Origin: an uncultured Acidobacteriota bacterium
Lineage (GTDB): Bacteria; Acidobacteriota; Blastocatellia; RBC074
NCBI GenBank assembly: GCA_902825875.1
Contig: CADECP010000013.1
Span: 75,936-139,935 of the forward strand
Length of the DNA stretch: 64,000 bases
Reading direction: 5' to 3'
Below, in pieces: positions 34,501 to 42,618 of this stretch. Positions within the stretch are counted from its first letter, which is position 1; every line of letters begins with the position of its first letter. The notes under the pieces were generated by a model, which did not search any database, was not told the origin of the DNA, and worked only from the letters and a program-made list of their open reading frames with translations. Made by a program: the position numbers and the translations under genes.

Positions 34501-36195
34501 CGTCGGCGGAGGATAGCCATCTGTGTTTGTGCTTTCGCTGCTGGGTTCGGCAACGCCTGTCGCCGTAACCAGTGGCTGGCCGCTTTTTCGCTGCTTGCCT
34601 AAATGATCCAGCAACCGTTGATAGGTTTCGCGTTCGCGCGCGTGGTCGCCGGTTTGAATGTAAGCGTCGGCCAGTTTCAGCGCGACTTCGGCAAATTGCG
34701 GGGCATCGCCGTAACGTTTTTCAAATTCAGCCAACAGCGTTGCCGCAAGTTCAGTTTCTTTGGCTGAAGTGTGCAGCCGAATCAAATCCAGATACATCTG
34801 CGCCAACGCTGGCGAAGTCGGATATTCACGTTTGAATGTGTTGAAAACGCGATAAGCGGCAGCTCGATTGAAATGCGCTACGGCTGCTTGCTCGGCTTGA
34901 TCGAAATGGTATTGCGGTTGTGAATCGGCCAACACCAGCGACAACACTCCGCTCAGCATGCCTGGGTGCGGATCGGCTTTGGCTACGTCCTGATAAAACT
35001 TCAAATCGCCGTCGGTCAGCACAGTGCGTTTGTCGTTGGCATCCAGCAGCAACTCGAAAATTTGGTAAACGACTTTTTCGCGCAACTCGCTGCCGCGTTG
35101 CAAACCGCCAGCCTGATGCAGCGTGTACAAAAACCGCGAAGCCAACTCCGCTTCGTCGTGCATCAACAACAACCGCGCTGCCGTCGCCAACTCTTCCGGC
35201 TTCCACTGAACGCGCCGCGCCGCACGCGCCTGTTCAAGCTGCGTGAAAATCGCCGCCGCGCCGACTTCGTTGAATTCGTAATCGTAAAACCAGTAATGAA
35301 ACAACCTGACTGTTGCATCGAAGTTCGTTGGGTTGCGGCGAAGCGACTGCTTCAACTCCTTGCCGTAAGCTCGCAGCCGGTCGCGCTCGCTCAAAAAGTC
35401 GTAGTAAAAATGCCGCGATTGCTCATCCGACCAAAACGGATCGAAGGCAGCGACATAAACCTTTTCGGCTTCTACGCCGCGTTTCAACTCAACCAGTGCA
35501 GCGACTTCTTTTTGCAGAAAGAAACTCTGCTCATCGGGAAAAGCGGCTTTGTGTTGGTGAACGGCTTTCAGAGCTTCGGCGTGATTTTTCTTTTCGATCA
35601 GATGTTCGATGAACTTTTTGACGACTTCAAAAGCTGCTGGGTCAGAAGCAATCAACTGAGTGAAAAACTCCGGGCGCTGATACTTTTCCAGCCGATGCCG
35701 CGCGGCGAGTTCGATCAACTGACTTAAAACTTCAGCGCGTTCGTTGGCTGGCGAAGCGGCAATCATTCGCTCCAACGTTGCGGCTTGTTCGGCAAACCGA
35801 GCGCGACGACTGTAAAAACTCGCCAGCGTTGACAGCGCGGCGACACTGTTTTTCTGAAGCTCGACGTATCGCAGCATCGCTTGATGAGCGGTGTCTGCAT
35901 TGCCCAATTTTTCGTCAAGCTCCGCCAGTTTCAACGCAACATCAGCATCATTCGGAAATTGCTTTTGAACTTCGACCAATCGCGCGCGAGCTTCAACGGT
36001 TGGATACGGCACGATGGCTTGAGCGCCGAAAAATTCCTGGCGCGTGAACAACGCCGCTTCAATTTGCGCCGAATGATCGTTGGGGCTGGCCGTAGTTTCA
36101 GCAGCGTGTTGAGGTTTGATAACAACGAAGGCAATTGCCAATACGATCAGCGGCAACATCGTCCCTCTCATCAGCTTGAAAGATGTCCTTTTCAC
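28522..36195 (-). CDS. Giant exported TPR protein (2,557 residues)
   Basis: The start is a GTG at 36195 with GGAGG 7 bases upstream. An export or anchor segment (about residues 12-32, PLIVLAIAFVVI) is followed by almost uninterrupted helical repeats of TPR type, e.g. ADVALKLAELDEKLGNADTA, DEANVNAAIEYAKRYGGAD and PVYIRLLADAYDKAGRKREA, with a final charged tail. I see no enzyme domain. TPR solenoids act as protein-binding scaffolds; at this size it could span or organise a large envelope complex. It lies in a four-gene minus-strand unit: propeller, VIT/VWA, this gene, then the membrane-anchored unknown protein 11 bases downstream. A 149-base spacer with a palindromic element separates it from the VIT/VWA gene. 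Confidence 0.85.
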   Translation of the reverse strand: MKRTSFKLMRGTMLPLIVLAIAFVVIKPQHAAETTASPNDHSAQIEAALFTRQEFFGAQAIVPYPTVEARARLVEVQKQFPNDADVALKLAELDEKLGNADTAHQAMLRYVELQKNSVAALSTLASFYSRRARFAEQAATLERMIAASPANERAEVLSQLIELAARHRLEKYQRPEFFTQLIASDPAAFEVVKKFIEHLIEKKNHAEALKAVHQHKAAFPDEQSFFLQKEVAALVELKRGVEAEKVYVAAFDPFWSDEQSRHFYYDFLSERDRLRAYGKELKQSLRRNPTNFDATVRLFHYWFYDYEFNEVGAAAIFTQLEQARAARRVQWKPEELATAARLLLMHDEAELASRFLYTLHQAGGLQRGSELREKVVYQIFELLLDANDKRTVLTDGDLKFYQDVAKADPHPGMLSGVLSLVLADSQPQYHFDQAEQAAVAHFNRAAAYRVFNTFKREYPTSPALAQMYLDLIRLHTSAKETELAATLLAEFEKRYGDAPQFAEVALKLADAYIQTGDHARERETYQRLLDHLGKQRKSGQPLVTATGVAEPSSESTNTDGYPPPTNIGYGVNDAFSDGEENYRLNSSTRFRAVALTGKRKTTGSVTYEMVLARFVASLMKENRAADVLALYSAEVKKYPDEQGLYEQRLQWLGQTNLTEDQLRVYQEAIKRFQSKVWTDRLARWYLRQKRQVEFEQFSRELIGRMNDREVESYLARFIQTGAFPTASAFDERLYLSLHLTAHERFPHNRQFVESLLRYYEGHKQWSEWQRLLAEHYFESASIRQRYLSHLSGSGKLREFSQTARGRDNAIYKMFRADASAWLSNFEEAVDAYRELNRLYPNTPEFSQRLIAFTRSFGQKDQQSLAECAQLQLASSNVAPSSTDHRTRAGEVFAELGDYKRAANEWEQLLKLGAGDEETYLETATIYWDYFQYDDALRVLKTIRRQKQDDSLYAFQVAALLEAQHKTDEALTEYVKDLHVHSPHYRRAKARLKTLFARKDMPQQLRQALNLQLARIRNADERDGIVLGYAFLMNDLQQWEIAAPLLKRQVTTSNWPAFLNNAQELFNDHEDAAGELAVLRRLAVASKTERQKISYRLQLADRAASAGQKESAAATVSQLVAAHPTNYGVLTEAADFYWRLGKREQSMRLLASSAQRSKGKFRYVFACKLAAHQVERSQLAAAEATLKKLYDENPANLDVFGELSKLYVRQSKADALRDRYRQTIRAVKDTETDHLAMRQTIATLREQVIESFTQLRDYPSAIEQHIEIINRNPDDEANVNAAIEYAKRYGGADAMIEYYKKASAQAFKNYRWNLVLARLHDSKNDWANAKTQMRQAINNQPEMIELQRELAEMALRAKEFNSAIDALKLCVERTNDDPVYIRLLADAYDKAGRKREADAVRGKLPVEKPKLKTLGEQFAEATALPRTERAKAIETYRAAWNAFSKDFYKHQLNAYELSGYVSTLRDEESLDQIARRLWEVRERIKRDAVSGDNLLAGKARSLLETFDRAVPESVGKIASELATGDELAALHSDLQQWIAAGGTQAEADGTQAMLLNLSHRAGFNDLAETILIARKDSAAKLTSTTTTNPESIYRDRLTTLVNFYSERGAYHRVVELAEKELAKNQELSSSNYRSIIVEYARLTNDREKELATLRAEFQLSLQSALQSSGDKKPVNAALIERYFEALLENGEAGRGELRQAINSATPFRFQLINALLRNNERQLASEAIKAAPMNAVWQNTKQAELSFAARDLNQSNEAQFLAALGWRTIGEMVSAKPDSSRELIGDNWFALAEIYGRWLSLSENSRQRGDKFLPAMLESKPKDAAEQHRLGRWLLEQKRAAQALEHLLLAAEMRGGDKAVIADIGSAYFQLGDGQKAREQWARILAGEKFSVGDEQLYLRTLSKHGLQSEARAALQPFVAWHLKQIAFESWRTDKQAEKEFEALKPLIRSLVESFGKTNESAKAVFLRQLADAVPKDTLLAEMVVHESLVERSQRAPFYELLIQRTTGLFGQAWDFDFESLTRLHPTWSVDEIEEAQDHKGGARANETEGTRLAWRKELLELLVAERKGAEVAALIAGVEQECKGKFARPAWLRLAKLRLEVRSGRMPQAVVGLKHFAGIEVSDKLEKVAAPNQERLNQAVEMLRREQRPAEAGELLRAAYERQLALEQLTEAPFVGLARLQFAKGDAAGALKLLQLMNSIASSSERSEALAELMEMPVIKARAIEDVRIEKPAASNRLTIADSLRLSAETAAEFGQFAAAIEYRQQMLALQPEDGNCRLELARLLAANKLENDAVKSLVSLIADRRVVRKTRWTALWITPEVAGKRDDQWKVLAEQSGKDREAAAAIAALSLAGRGQMGEAAKSLESVTANLPSNQLRLLRAVLLKRAGQEREALNGFAASLVPLSDSSAMTAFGSSEDELRWQMTRLYVRLGQPGAALKVAAVDDRLRGATAVGVVGVDDAVLPVAPAKFQTLPVRAAERQQRSQLELLALLSMAAEQVGEFDKAAEFERARFGRINADERRKAETRIEQLKAKQKEKTGKRGLSLTVDDRPVTAR

Positions 36196-36210
36196 AACGA
36201 ACCCTCCTTA

Positions 36211-36315
36211 GTCATTAGCCATGGACCATTCGCCATTAACCATTATTCGACAGGTAAAAAACGCTCTTACCCTGGCGGTTAATGGATAATGCGTAATGGC
36301 CAATGGTTAATGGCC
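36211..36315. repeat. Intergenic palindromic element, copy A
   Basis: Inner arms CCATTAACCATT (36233-36244) and AATGGTTAATGG (36302-36313) are exact inverses. Between and outside them lie more copies of the ATGG/CCAT theme (TAATGCGTAATGGCCAATGG). Closely similar to copy B at 47945-48028 and related to copy C at 41022-41094. It fills the gap between the VIT/VWA and TPR genes. Confidence 0.75.
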
Positions 36316-36344
36316 AGAGTTTAATTTGGCACTTGGCGCATAAG

Positions 36345-38753
36345 TCAGCGCCCAATTACCGAAACCATGACGTCCACGCTTGATTGGTTGTGCGCGAAAT
36401 CTTCGGCGGAAACCGTCACGGCGTATTGCCCCGAAGCCAAACCCGCCGGAACGCGCAATCGGCCAACGTTCATCTTTTCTTTTTCAGACCAAGCCAGTTG
36501 AACCGGTTGAGCGCCGTAAACTCGCGCAACCAAACGCATGGTGTCTTTGTCGGCGTTTACCTTGACTATGATTTCATCCCCTGCGCGCACGGTTTGCGAA
36601 TCAACGCTGGCGGTCAGCTTCGGCGCGTGGCTGTCAATGACGAAGCTTTTTTCTTCCTGATAACCGTTCCCTTGTTTGTCTGTCAGCAACAATCGGCAGC
36701 GGTAGGTTCCATCGGGCATCCACGCCGGAGCCAGAAAGCGCGCCTGCCAGACGTTTTCATCGGTCAGGAATTTCAACGGCAAGGTTTCGCCGAACGGCAG
36801 CACGGCGAAAACTTCTTTGATCGAAGCGTCGGTTTTGACGCGAATGATTGGGTCGCCGGGCTGAATGACGCGCGGGCGTAGCAGCGAACGCGGCGCAGCC
36901 AGAAAAGCCGTGTAAGGCGTGACGAATTTGTATTTCTGGGACAGGCGGATGATTTCGGCGATGTAATCTTCGCGCTCGCCATTCAAATTCATTTCGTACA
37001 ACAGCGCGTCAACGCGAGCACGTGCCCACAAGCGCGGCAAATGGCTGTGCGCGGTTTCAAACTCAGGTAGACTGACTCGGCGCGACAGCGCAAAAGTTTC
37101 GTTGCCTAATTTGCCCTGAACCTTCACTTCAAGGTTCTGCTGGGGCGATTTGTAGCGACCGACAAAAGCCTGACTAGCTCCGTCAAAAGTATGTTGAGAC
37201 TGCGATGGCGATTGAACCGAATACACGTGCGAAAAGTTTGCCGGATTGCTGGCGACAAACTGCAAACCGTCAATGCTGGCCGAACCAATTCGCGCAAAGA
37301 CCAGTTTCAGTTGAGTTGTAATGTCTTCGGTTTCGCGCGCTTGGGCGAAGTAGCCTTTGCATTTTTGCGTCAGCGTTTCCAGCAAGCTGCGATTGGAATC
37401 GCTGCCAATTCCCAAAGCATACAGCCGAGTCTTCGGCATTTGATCGGAACTGTTCGCCGCGTCAAAGGCTGCGGCGATGCGTTTGATGCTGACAGTTTTC
37501 AGCGTTGGGTTGGCGTCGGAAATCAAAACAATGCTGCGTTCGCCTGATGGAAAAGCGTTGGCCAGTTTGATGGATTCAAGTAAAGCTTGATTGATGTCGG
37601 TTCCGCCGCCCAGCATCGAAGCTTTGATAAAACCGAGAGCGCGTTCGACGTTTTCGGTCGTGGCTGGCAACGGCGAAATTGAAAGCGGCGTAAACGAATC
37701 GTTGAATAGCGCCAGATTGAAATGATCCTGCGGCTGCAAACTGTGCAGGAAGAAATCAACGGCTTCGACTGCGCGCTGAAGTTTCTCGCCGTGCATGGAA
37801 AGCGATGTGTCGAGCAGCAGCAGAACATTGCGCGGAGCTGCAACCCGGTCGCTACCGCTTCCGGTTCCATACCCTTGGTTGAAGATCACACGGGCTTCAA
37901 AGTAACCATTGGGATTTTTGGCAGCCTGTGCGGGATCGCGCAGGTCGTAAGCCGTGATGCCTTCCGGCGCGCGGTGAGTGATGAACGACAGCGCGCTCTG
38001 TTCAACGTTGATCGAGTATTCCAACGCGAAGTCTTCTTTCAATTCGATGTTGCTGGCCGTGAATTCGTACTGTTGTTCATTCGCCGATTGCTTGATCGGC
38101 GTCATCGCATAAGCGCCAGCAAAACGCAGCGGCGAAATTGGCGCGTCGCTGATGATCGAAACTCGCAATTGAAACTCGCCGACTCGCTGAGGTGCGCCAA
38201 ACGAAGGTTTCAACGGAAAACTAAAACGCGAAACCAGATTTTCCACCGGCAACATTTCTGTGTACTCCAGCTCAACACGCTTGGTCCCATAAGCCGGAAT
38301 CGGAAAAACTTTGGCCGAAAACGCAGACGTGCCGCCGCGCTCGTCGCCCTGTTGTAACAAACCAGGATCAGTCACCTGAGCTTTGATTTGTTCGTAAAGC
38401 TGATTGGCTCTGCGCCGTTCCAGAATCACTCCGGGCAACCGCAAGTCACCATCCCAGACAGCGAAATCGGCGATGGAACTTTGCGGCGGCAACGCGAACA
38501 GATATTTGCCTTCCATCACTTGGCCAAGGTGATTGTCAAAAATTTGCAGCACTCGAACGTGCGCGTGCTGATTATCAATCGTCACATCCACCTTCATCAC
38601 CGGCAGCGAAAGAATCGAATCGTCCGGCGAATTTTTCGTCGCAGGAATTAGCGCGCCGGATTGAGCGCGGCTGCGAACGGCTGGCAGGCAAAGCGCGATG
38701 AAAATAAACGCGGAGCAAATGGCAGTAATAGTTGTTCGTGAATTGCGCGTCAT
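36345..38753 (-). CDS. Exported VIT-domain / von Willebrand factor A protein
   Basis: 802 residues; the ATG at 38753 has GGGAG 7 bases upstream and opens a signal peptide ending near SRAQS. Residues about 40-170 form a VIT domain (MEGKYLFALPPQSSIADFAV, LPAYGTKRVELEYTE-like). A VWA domain follows (about 310-480) with a full MIDAS start DTSLS, a conserved Thr region (LGGGTDINQAL) and ISDANPTL. The C-terminus is an Ig-like beta domain (RAGDEIIVKVNADKD). VIT/VWA proteins bind partners through a metal-dependent adhesion site, and in bacteria many are exported with unknown roles. Its start lies 4 bases after the stop of the upstream propeller gene, so the two are translationally linked. Confidence 0.87.
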   Translation of the reverse strand: MTRNSRTTITAICSAFIFIALCLPAVRSRAQSGALIPATKNSPDDSILSLPVMKVDVTIDNQHAHVRVLQIFDNHLGQVMEGKYLFALPPQSSIADFAVWDGDLRLPGVILERRRANQLYEQIKAQVTDPGLLQQGDERGGTSAFSAKVFPIPAYGTKRVELEYTEMLPVENLVSRFSFPLKPSFGAPQRVGEFQLRVSIISDAPISPLRFAGAYAMTPIKQSANEQQYEFTASNIELKEDFALEYSINVEQSALSFITHRAPEGITAYDLRDPAQAAKNPNGYFEARVIFNQGYGTGSGSDRVAAPRNVLLLLDTSLSMHGEKLQRAVEAVDFFLHSLQPQDHFNLALFNDSFTPLSISPLPATTENVERALGFIKASMLGGGTDINQALLESIKLANAFPSGERSIVLISDANPTLKTVSIKRIAAAFDAANSSDQMPKTRLYALGIGSDSNRSLLETLTQKCKGYFAQARETEDITTQLKLVFARIGSASIDGLQFVASNPANFSHVYSVQSPSQSQHTFDGASQAFVGRYKSPQQNLEVKVQGKLGNETFALSRRVSLPEFETAHSHLPRLWARARVDALLYEMNLNGEREDYIAEIIRLSQKYKFVTPYTAFLAAPRSLLRPRVIQPGDPIIRVKTDASIKEVFAVLPFGETLPLKFLTDENVWQARFLAPAWMPDGTYRCRLLLTDKQGNGYQEEKSFVIDSHAPKLTASVDSQTVRAGDEIIVKVNADKDTMRLVARVYGAQPVQLAWSEKEKMNVGRLRVPAGLASGQYAVTVSAEDFAHNQSSVDVMVSVIGR

Positions 38754-38757
38754 TGAT

Positions 38758-40824
38758 TTACTCCCTGACAAAGTCCAGGCGTTTTTTGTGGATGTGAGCG
38801 ATGCCGCTGGTCGTGCCGAAATACACGTTGTCGTTTTCGACAGCGACGCTGAGTACGGTTGAAGAAGGCAGTTCCGCTTTCAGCTTTGTCCATTTTTGCG
38901 AAGCCAGTTCCAGGACCCAGGCTCCGTCGAGCGTGCCGACGTAAAGCCGTTGGCCGTCTGTCGCCATCGCGTTTGGGTTGACCGATTGTTTGCCAATTTC
39001 AGAAGTGAATCCGATCAATTCGCCCGAAGGTGTCAGTTCAAAAACTCCGCCGCCATACGTGCCGACAAACAATCTGCCGTTGACTGAGCAAATTGCCGTC
39101 ACCCAGTTATGAGTCAATTTCGAGTTGGAGTCTTTGAAGACGCGAACGACTCGGCCAGAGTTGATCTGCGCCAAGCCGCTGAGCGTTCCGGCGTAAATTG
39201 ATTCGCGCAGCGGCTGGACTGCGTAAACGCTGTTGCTGGGCAGGCCTTGCACTGTAGTCAGAGCTTGCCACTGTTTGGCTTGATTGCCAGATTGTCCGAA
39301 AGCCAGGCCGCGATTGGTGGCCAGAACAAAACCATTCAAAGAGGCTGAAGAGGCTGAGGACGTTTTTTGAAGTGGTGCGGCGTGCAGGATTGAATTGCTG
39401 ATTAACCCTTCGGCGACACCAACAATTTGCGGCTGCATCGAACTGTTGAATCTGACCAGCCCTTGCGAAGTCGCCGCGATCATTTGCTGCGCGGCGCTGT
39501 CCCACGCCAGCGAATTGATTTCGCGCACCGCACTGGTTTCCAGATGAGTCAGCCGACGACCTTCGGGCGTAAACACATCTATGCCGTTGCGAAAGCTGCC
39601 CACCCACAAATTGCCCACGCCATCAAGCGCCAGCGCCGAAATGATGTTGCTGGTTGGCTGAGTCAGCACCGCGACCGGTAGAGAGCGATTTTCTGAAAGC
39701 CTTTCGTCCTGCCAACTCGTGCGCCTAATGCCTTCGTTGCTCAGTAGCCACAATGACTGCTCGCCTGAAAAGACATTCAGTTGGCAGGACGAAAAGCTTT
39801 CAGATTTCTTGCTGGAGAATTCTCTTTGATGAAAAGCCGGAGTTAGTTGAGTTCGTTTTGTTCGCGCGTCAGTGACAAGCTGGAAAACTTCGCCGTTGTC
39901 TTTGCTGATCAGAATCGAAGTGCCAGCACGCACGATGCTGGACAGCGAAGGCAGCGTAGCCAGCGTTTGAAAACCGTTTTGTTCAGAAACAAAAAGCTTG
40001 TTGATTGCAATCGCCGCCACACCAAAATCCGTTGCGACAAACAACTGTTCACCGTTTGGGACAACTCCGACAACGCGGTTCGACGGCAATCCATCGGCAA
40101 CGGTGAACTGCCGCCAGCGCGTGGCTTCGCTGATCCACAAACCTTCGGCGAAGGTGCAAACAAACATTCGCGTGTTGTCTACCGTCACTCGCTCAATTCC
40201 GTTGATGCGTTTTTCGACGGCCTTCACTTCGCGGAATTGTTTGCCGTCGAATTCCAACAAGCCGCCCGCGAAAGTTCCGATCAGCAAATGGCCTTTGTCT
40301 TCCAACAGCGAAGTGACAGCTTGAGCTTTGCGATCAGTCCAGCGGTAAGCCGTGAAGTGCGAGCCATCGAACGCGACCAAACCTTGTGAACGAGTGCCTA
40401 TGAACAATTGCCCGCCGAATTCAGCCAGCGCGGTCAAATCGCTTTCCGGCAAACCGTCCAACACAGTGAAATGGCGATTCGCAGTTCCGTCGTTTGCCAG
40501 TTGCAGCAAACCGCCATCCGTCGCCGCAAAGAGCGAGTTGTTGAATCGCGCCAGACTGCGAGCGCCGCGAGTGTTTTGCATCAACCGAATGCCTTCGGGA
40601 TTGATGGCCGGGAGCAATCGCTTTTCAAACGGCACGACCGATTGCCGAGCCAGTTCCGCCGCAGCCGCTTCCAGGCTGTTTTGCGCGCTTCGTTTGGCTT
40701 GCCAGACGGCGGCGACAATTCCAATTTGCAGCAGCAACAAACCAATCACAATTGAGCGGAAGTGCTTCATCAACCATTCACGCGGCGCAAAGCTGGCAAT
40801 CATCTGACTGAGTTTTGAATTCAT
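38758..40824 (-). CDS. Membrane-anchored beta-propeller protein (two-component-regulator propeller type)
   Basis: 688 residues; AGGAGG lies 7 bases before the ATG at 40824. One membrane helix near residues 23-43 (SIVIGLLLLQIGIVAAVW) leaves the bulk outside. Repeats of the type LFIGTRSQGLVAFDGSHFTAY, LLIGTFAGGLLEFDGKQF and LFVGTYGGGVFELTPSGELI match the seven-bladed sensor propellers found in hybrid two-component proteins, here without kinase or receiver domains. It is the first gene of the propeller, VIT/VWA, TPR, membrane-protein unit. It probably acts as a periplasmic sensing or docking subunit; the ligand is unknown. Confidence 0.8.
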   Translation of the reverse strand: MNSKLSQMIASFAPREWLMKHFRSIVIGLLLLQIGIVAAVWQAKRSAQNSLEAAAAELARQSVVPFEKRLLPAINPEGIRLMQNTRGARSLARFNNSLFAATDGGLLQLANDGTANRHFTVLDGLPESDLTALAEFGGQLFIGTRSQGLVAFDGSHFTAYRWTDRKAQAVTSLLEDKGHLLIGTFAGGLLEFDGKQFREVKAVEKRINGIERVTVDNTRMFVCTFAEGLWISEATRWRQFTVADGLPSNRVVGVVPNGEQLFVATDFGVAAIAINKLFVSEQNGFQTLATLPSLSSIVRAGTSILISKDNGEVFQLVTDARTKRTQLTPAFHQREFSSKKSESFSSCQLNVFSGEQSLWLLSNEGIRRTSWQDERLSENRSLPVAVLTQPTSNIISALALDGVGNLWVGSFRNGIDVFTPEGRRLTHLETSAVREINSLAWDSAAQQMIAATSQGLVRFNSSMQPQIVGVAEGLISNSILHAAPLQKTSSASSASLNGFVLATNRGLAFGQSGNQAKQWQALTTVQGLPSNSVYAVQPLRESIYAGTLSGLAQINSGRVVRVFKDSNSKLTHNWVTAICSVNGRLFVGTYGGGVFELTPSGELIGFTSEIGKQSVNPNAMATDGQRLYVGTLDGAWVLELASQKWTKLKAELPSSTVLSVAVENDNVYFGTTSGIAHIHKKRLDFVRE

Positions 40825-41021
40825 CGCGCTTCCTCCTGACCTTCGTTTTCGACGAGGCGGATTATGCGTTTAGTTGGTTTGCAGCACAGCGAGGCAGGCT
40901 TCGGCGTGGTGATGGGAAAACGCTGTTCTGTGGATGTTGATCCCGGCGTTTTGGCAGGGAAATCACTAGCGGCGAAATGTGGATTCCCACAGTTCGTAAT
41001 GTTGATTCAGCCGAGATCAAA

Positions 41022-41094
41022 TCAGCCATTGGCCGAAAGGATAAAGATTTATCCACGTCGAATAATGGTTAATGGCCAATGCTCAATGGCTGAT
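41022..41094. repeat. Intergenic palindromic element, copy C (shorter relative of A and B)
   Basis: Left arm ATCAGCCATTGGCC (41022-41036) and right arm ATGGTTAATGGCCAATG plus CAATGGCTGAT (41064-41094) carry the same words as copies A and B, in inverse order. It lies between the sulfatase gene's stop (41111) and the propeller gene's start (40824). Confidence 0.6.
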
Positions 41095-41110
41095 TTTTGC
41101 GCTCACGTTG

Positions 41111-42520
41111 TCAGATTCTTTTTCGCAACAAGGCTTTCAACTGCTGAACTGTGGCTTGATGTTTCGGCTCGTTGATGAGGTTGCGGTATTCGTGCGGGTC
41201 GGTTTGATGATCGTAAAGTTCCGCGCCTTGCCGGCCTTCGTCCCATTCGGTGTAGCGCCAACGTTCCGTACGAACGGAATAACCTGAAAATCTGCCGCGC
41301 GTCACCTGCGTGTAAGCCGCTTCTTTCCATTTCAACTGCGGATTGTCGAGCAAGGGAACGAAGCTGCGGCCTTCCAATTTGTTCGGCGCTTTCAAGCCGG
41401 CAAGTTCCATCAGCGTCGGGTAAATATCAATGAATTCCGTCAGCCGCGCGGTCGCCTTGCCTTTGGCTTTCATCTTCGGCGCGTAAACCAGCAGCGGCGC
41501 GCGGGCGGAAAGTTCAAACAGCGTGCCCTTGTTCCACCAGCCGCGTTCGCCCAGGTGATAGCCGTGATCGCCCAGGAAAACGATGATCGTGTTTTCCGCC
41601 AGCTTCAGCCGATCCAGAGCGTCAATGACCTTTCCGGCTTGCGCGTCGGTGAAGGAAACTCCGGCCAGATAGGCGCGCATAAATTCCAGCCGCTCTTTGT
41701 CCGTGAACTTGCCGAAAGCTTCGCGGAAGGCTCCGCCTGGAATGGCAACGGCAGGGTCAGCCAGAGTGCCTTTCGGCGCTTGCCACAGCTTCAAACTTTC
41801 AGTCGGATAAAGATCGAAATACTTTTTCGGCGCGATGAAAGGGTCGTGCGGTTTGTGCAAACCGACGGCGAGGAAAAACGGCTGTTTGTCTTTGGCGCGC
41901 TGTTCCAGAACGTTGACGGCTTCGCGGGCGATTTGGCCGTCGGGCTGATCTTCGTCCGTGCCTTCGGCTGCGCGCCAATTGCACCAGGCCAGTTTGCCGT
42001 CGGTCAGATTGCGGCCTTCGCCTTTGAAACCCAGCGGCGTGGTTTGAAAGTAACGCACTTCGTCCCACGAAGCTTTGTCGTCCATATCGGTCCGCAAATC
42101 TTCCATCGTCAATCCGCGATGAAAGATTTTGCCGAAACTGGTGGCGCGATAACCGTTCTGCCGAAACAGTTGCGGCAAGGTGACTACGTCCGGCAGCGTC
42201 GTGCGAAAGTTGGTGTTGTTGTCCGTGATGCGCGTCGTGTCGGGACGCAAACCTGTCAAAAACGAAGTCCGGCTGGGATTGCAGACAGGATACTGGCAAT
42301 AAGCCGCGTCAAAGCGCATCCCGCGTTTGGCCAGCCGATCCAGATTCGGAGTTTTGGCAATCGTACTGCCGTAAGCGCCAAGCTCCGTTCGCAAATCATC
42401 GGCGACGATGAACAGCACGTTCGGTTTTCGCGCCGGTTGAGAAAGCACGGGTTCGTTCGGCGAAACCATCAGCATCGCCAACAACAAACAGCAACAAACT
42501 CGAATCAACTTTTTGGTCAT
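41111..42520 (-). CDS. Exported sulfatase, iduronate-2-sulfatase-like
   Basis: 469 residues with an N-terminal signal ([12 protein letters not shown]). The fold starts [11 protein letters not shown] with metal-binding Asp41/Asp42. The sulfatase signature is [11 protein letters not shown] with Cys80, the residue that a formylglycine-generating enzyme converts to formylglycine. Further motifs fit iduronate-2-sulfatase relatives ([52 protein letters not shown]). It should remove sulfate esters from a polysaccharide or sugar outside the cytoplasm. No maturase gene lies in the window. It is the last gene of the carbohydrate block; there is no strong ribosome-binding site before the ATG at 42520. 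Confidence 0.92.
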   Translation of the reverse strand: MTKKLIRVCCCLLLAMLMVSPNEPVLSQPARKPNVLFIVADDLRTELGAYGSTIAKTPNLDRLAKRGMRFDAAYCQYPVCNPSRTSFLTGLRPDTTRITDNNTNFRTTLPDVVTLPQLFRQNGYRATSFGKIFHRGLTMEDLRTDMDDKASWDEVRYFQTTPLGFKGEGRNLTDGKLAWCNWRAAEGTDEDQPDGQIAREAVNVLEQRAKDKQPFFLAVGLHKPHDPFIAPKKYFDLYPTESLKLWQAPKGTLADPAVAIPGGAFREAFGKFTDKERLEFMRAYLAGVSFTDAQAGKVIDALDRLKLAENTIIVFLGDHGYHLGERGWWNKGTLFELSARAPLLVYAPKMKAKGKATARLTEFIDIYPTLMELAGLKAPNKLEGRSFVPLLDNPQLKWKEAAYTQVTRGRFSGYSVRTERWRYTEWDEGRQGAELYDHQTDPHEYRNLINEPKHQATVQQLKALLRKRI

Positions 42521-42544
42521 AAGCCAATCACTGCCAACGTGTCA

Positions 42545-42604
42545 GTAGCCCGACCGTAAGGAAGGGCAAGCTCAGCAAAAAGCCCTTGCTCATGCGCGGG
42601 CTAC
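42545..42604. repeat. Short intergenic inverted-repeat element (GTAGCCCG...CGGGCTAC)
   Basis: Outer arms GTAGCCCG (42545-42552) and CGGGCTAC (42597-42604) flank an inner stem AAGGGC/GCCCTT. It fills the spacer between the glucarate-dehydratase-like gene and the sulfatase gene. It could serve as a transcription terminator or a mobile palindromic repeat. Confidence 0.55.
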
Positions 42605-42618
42605 CGACACACCAGCAT

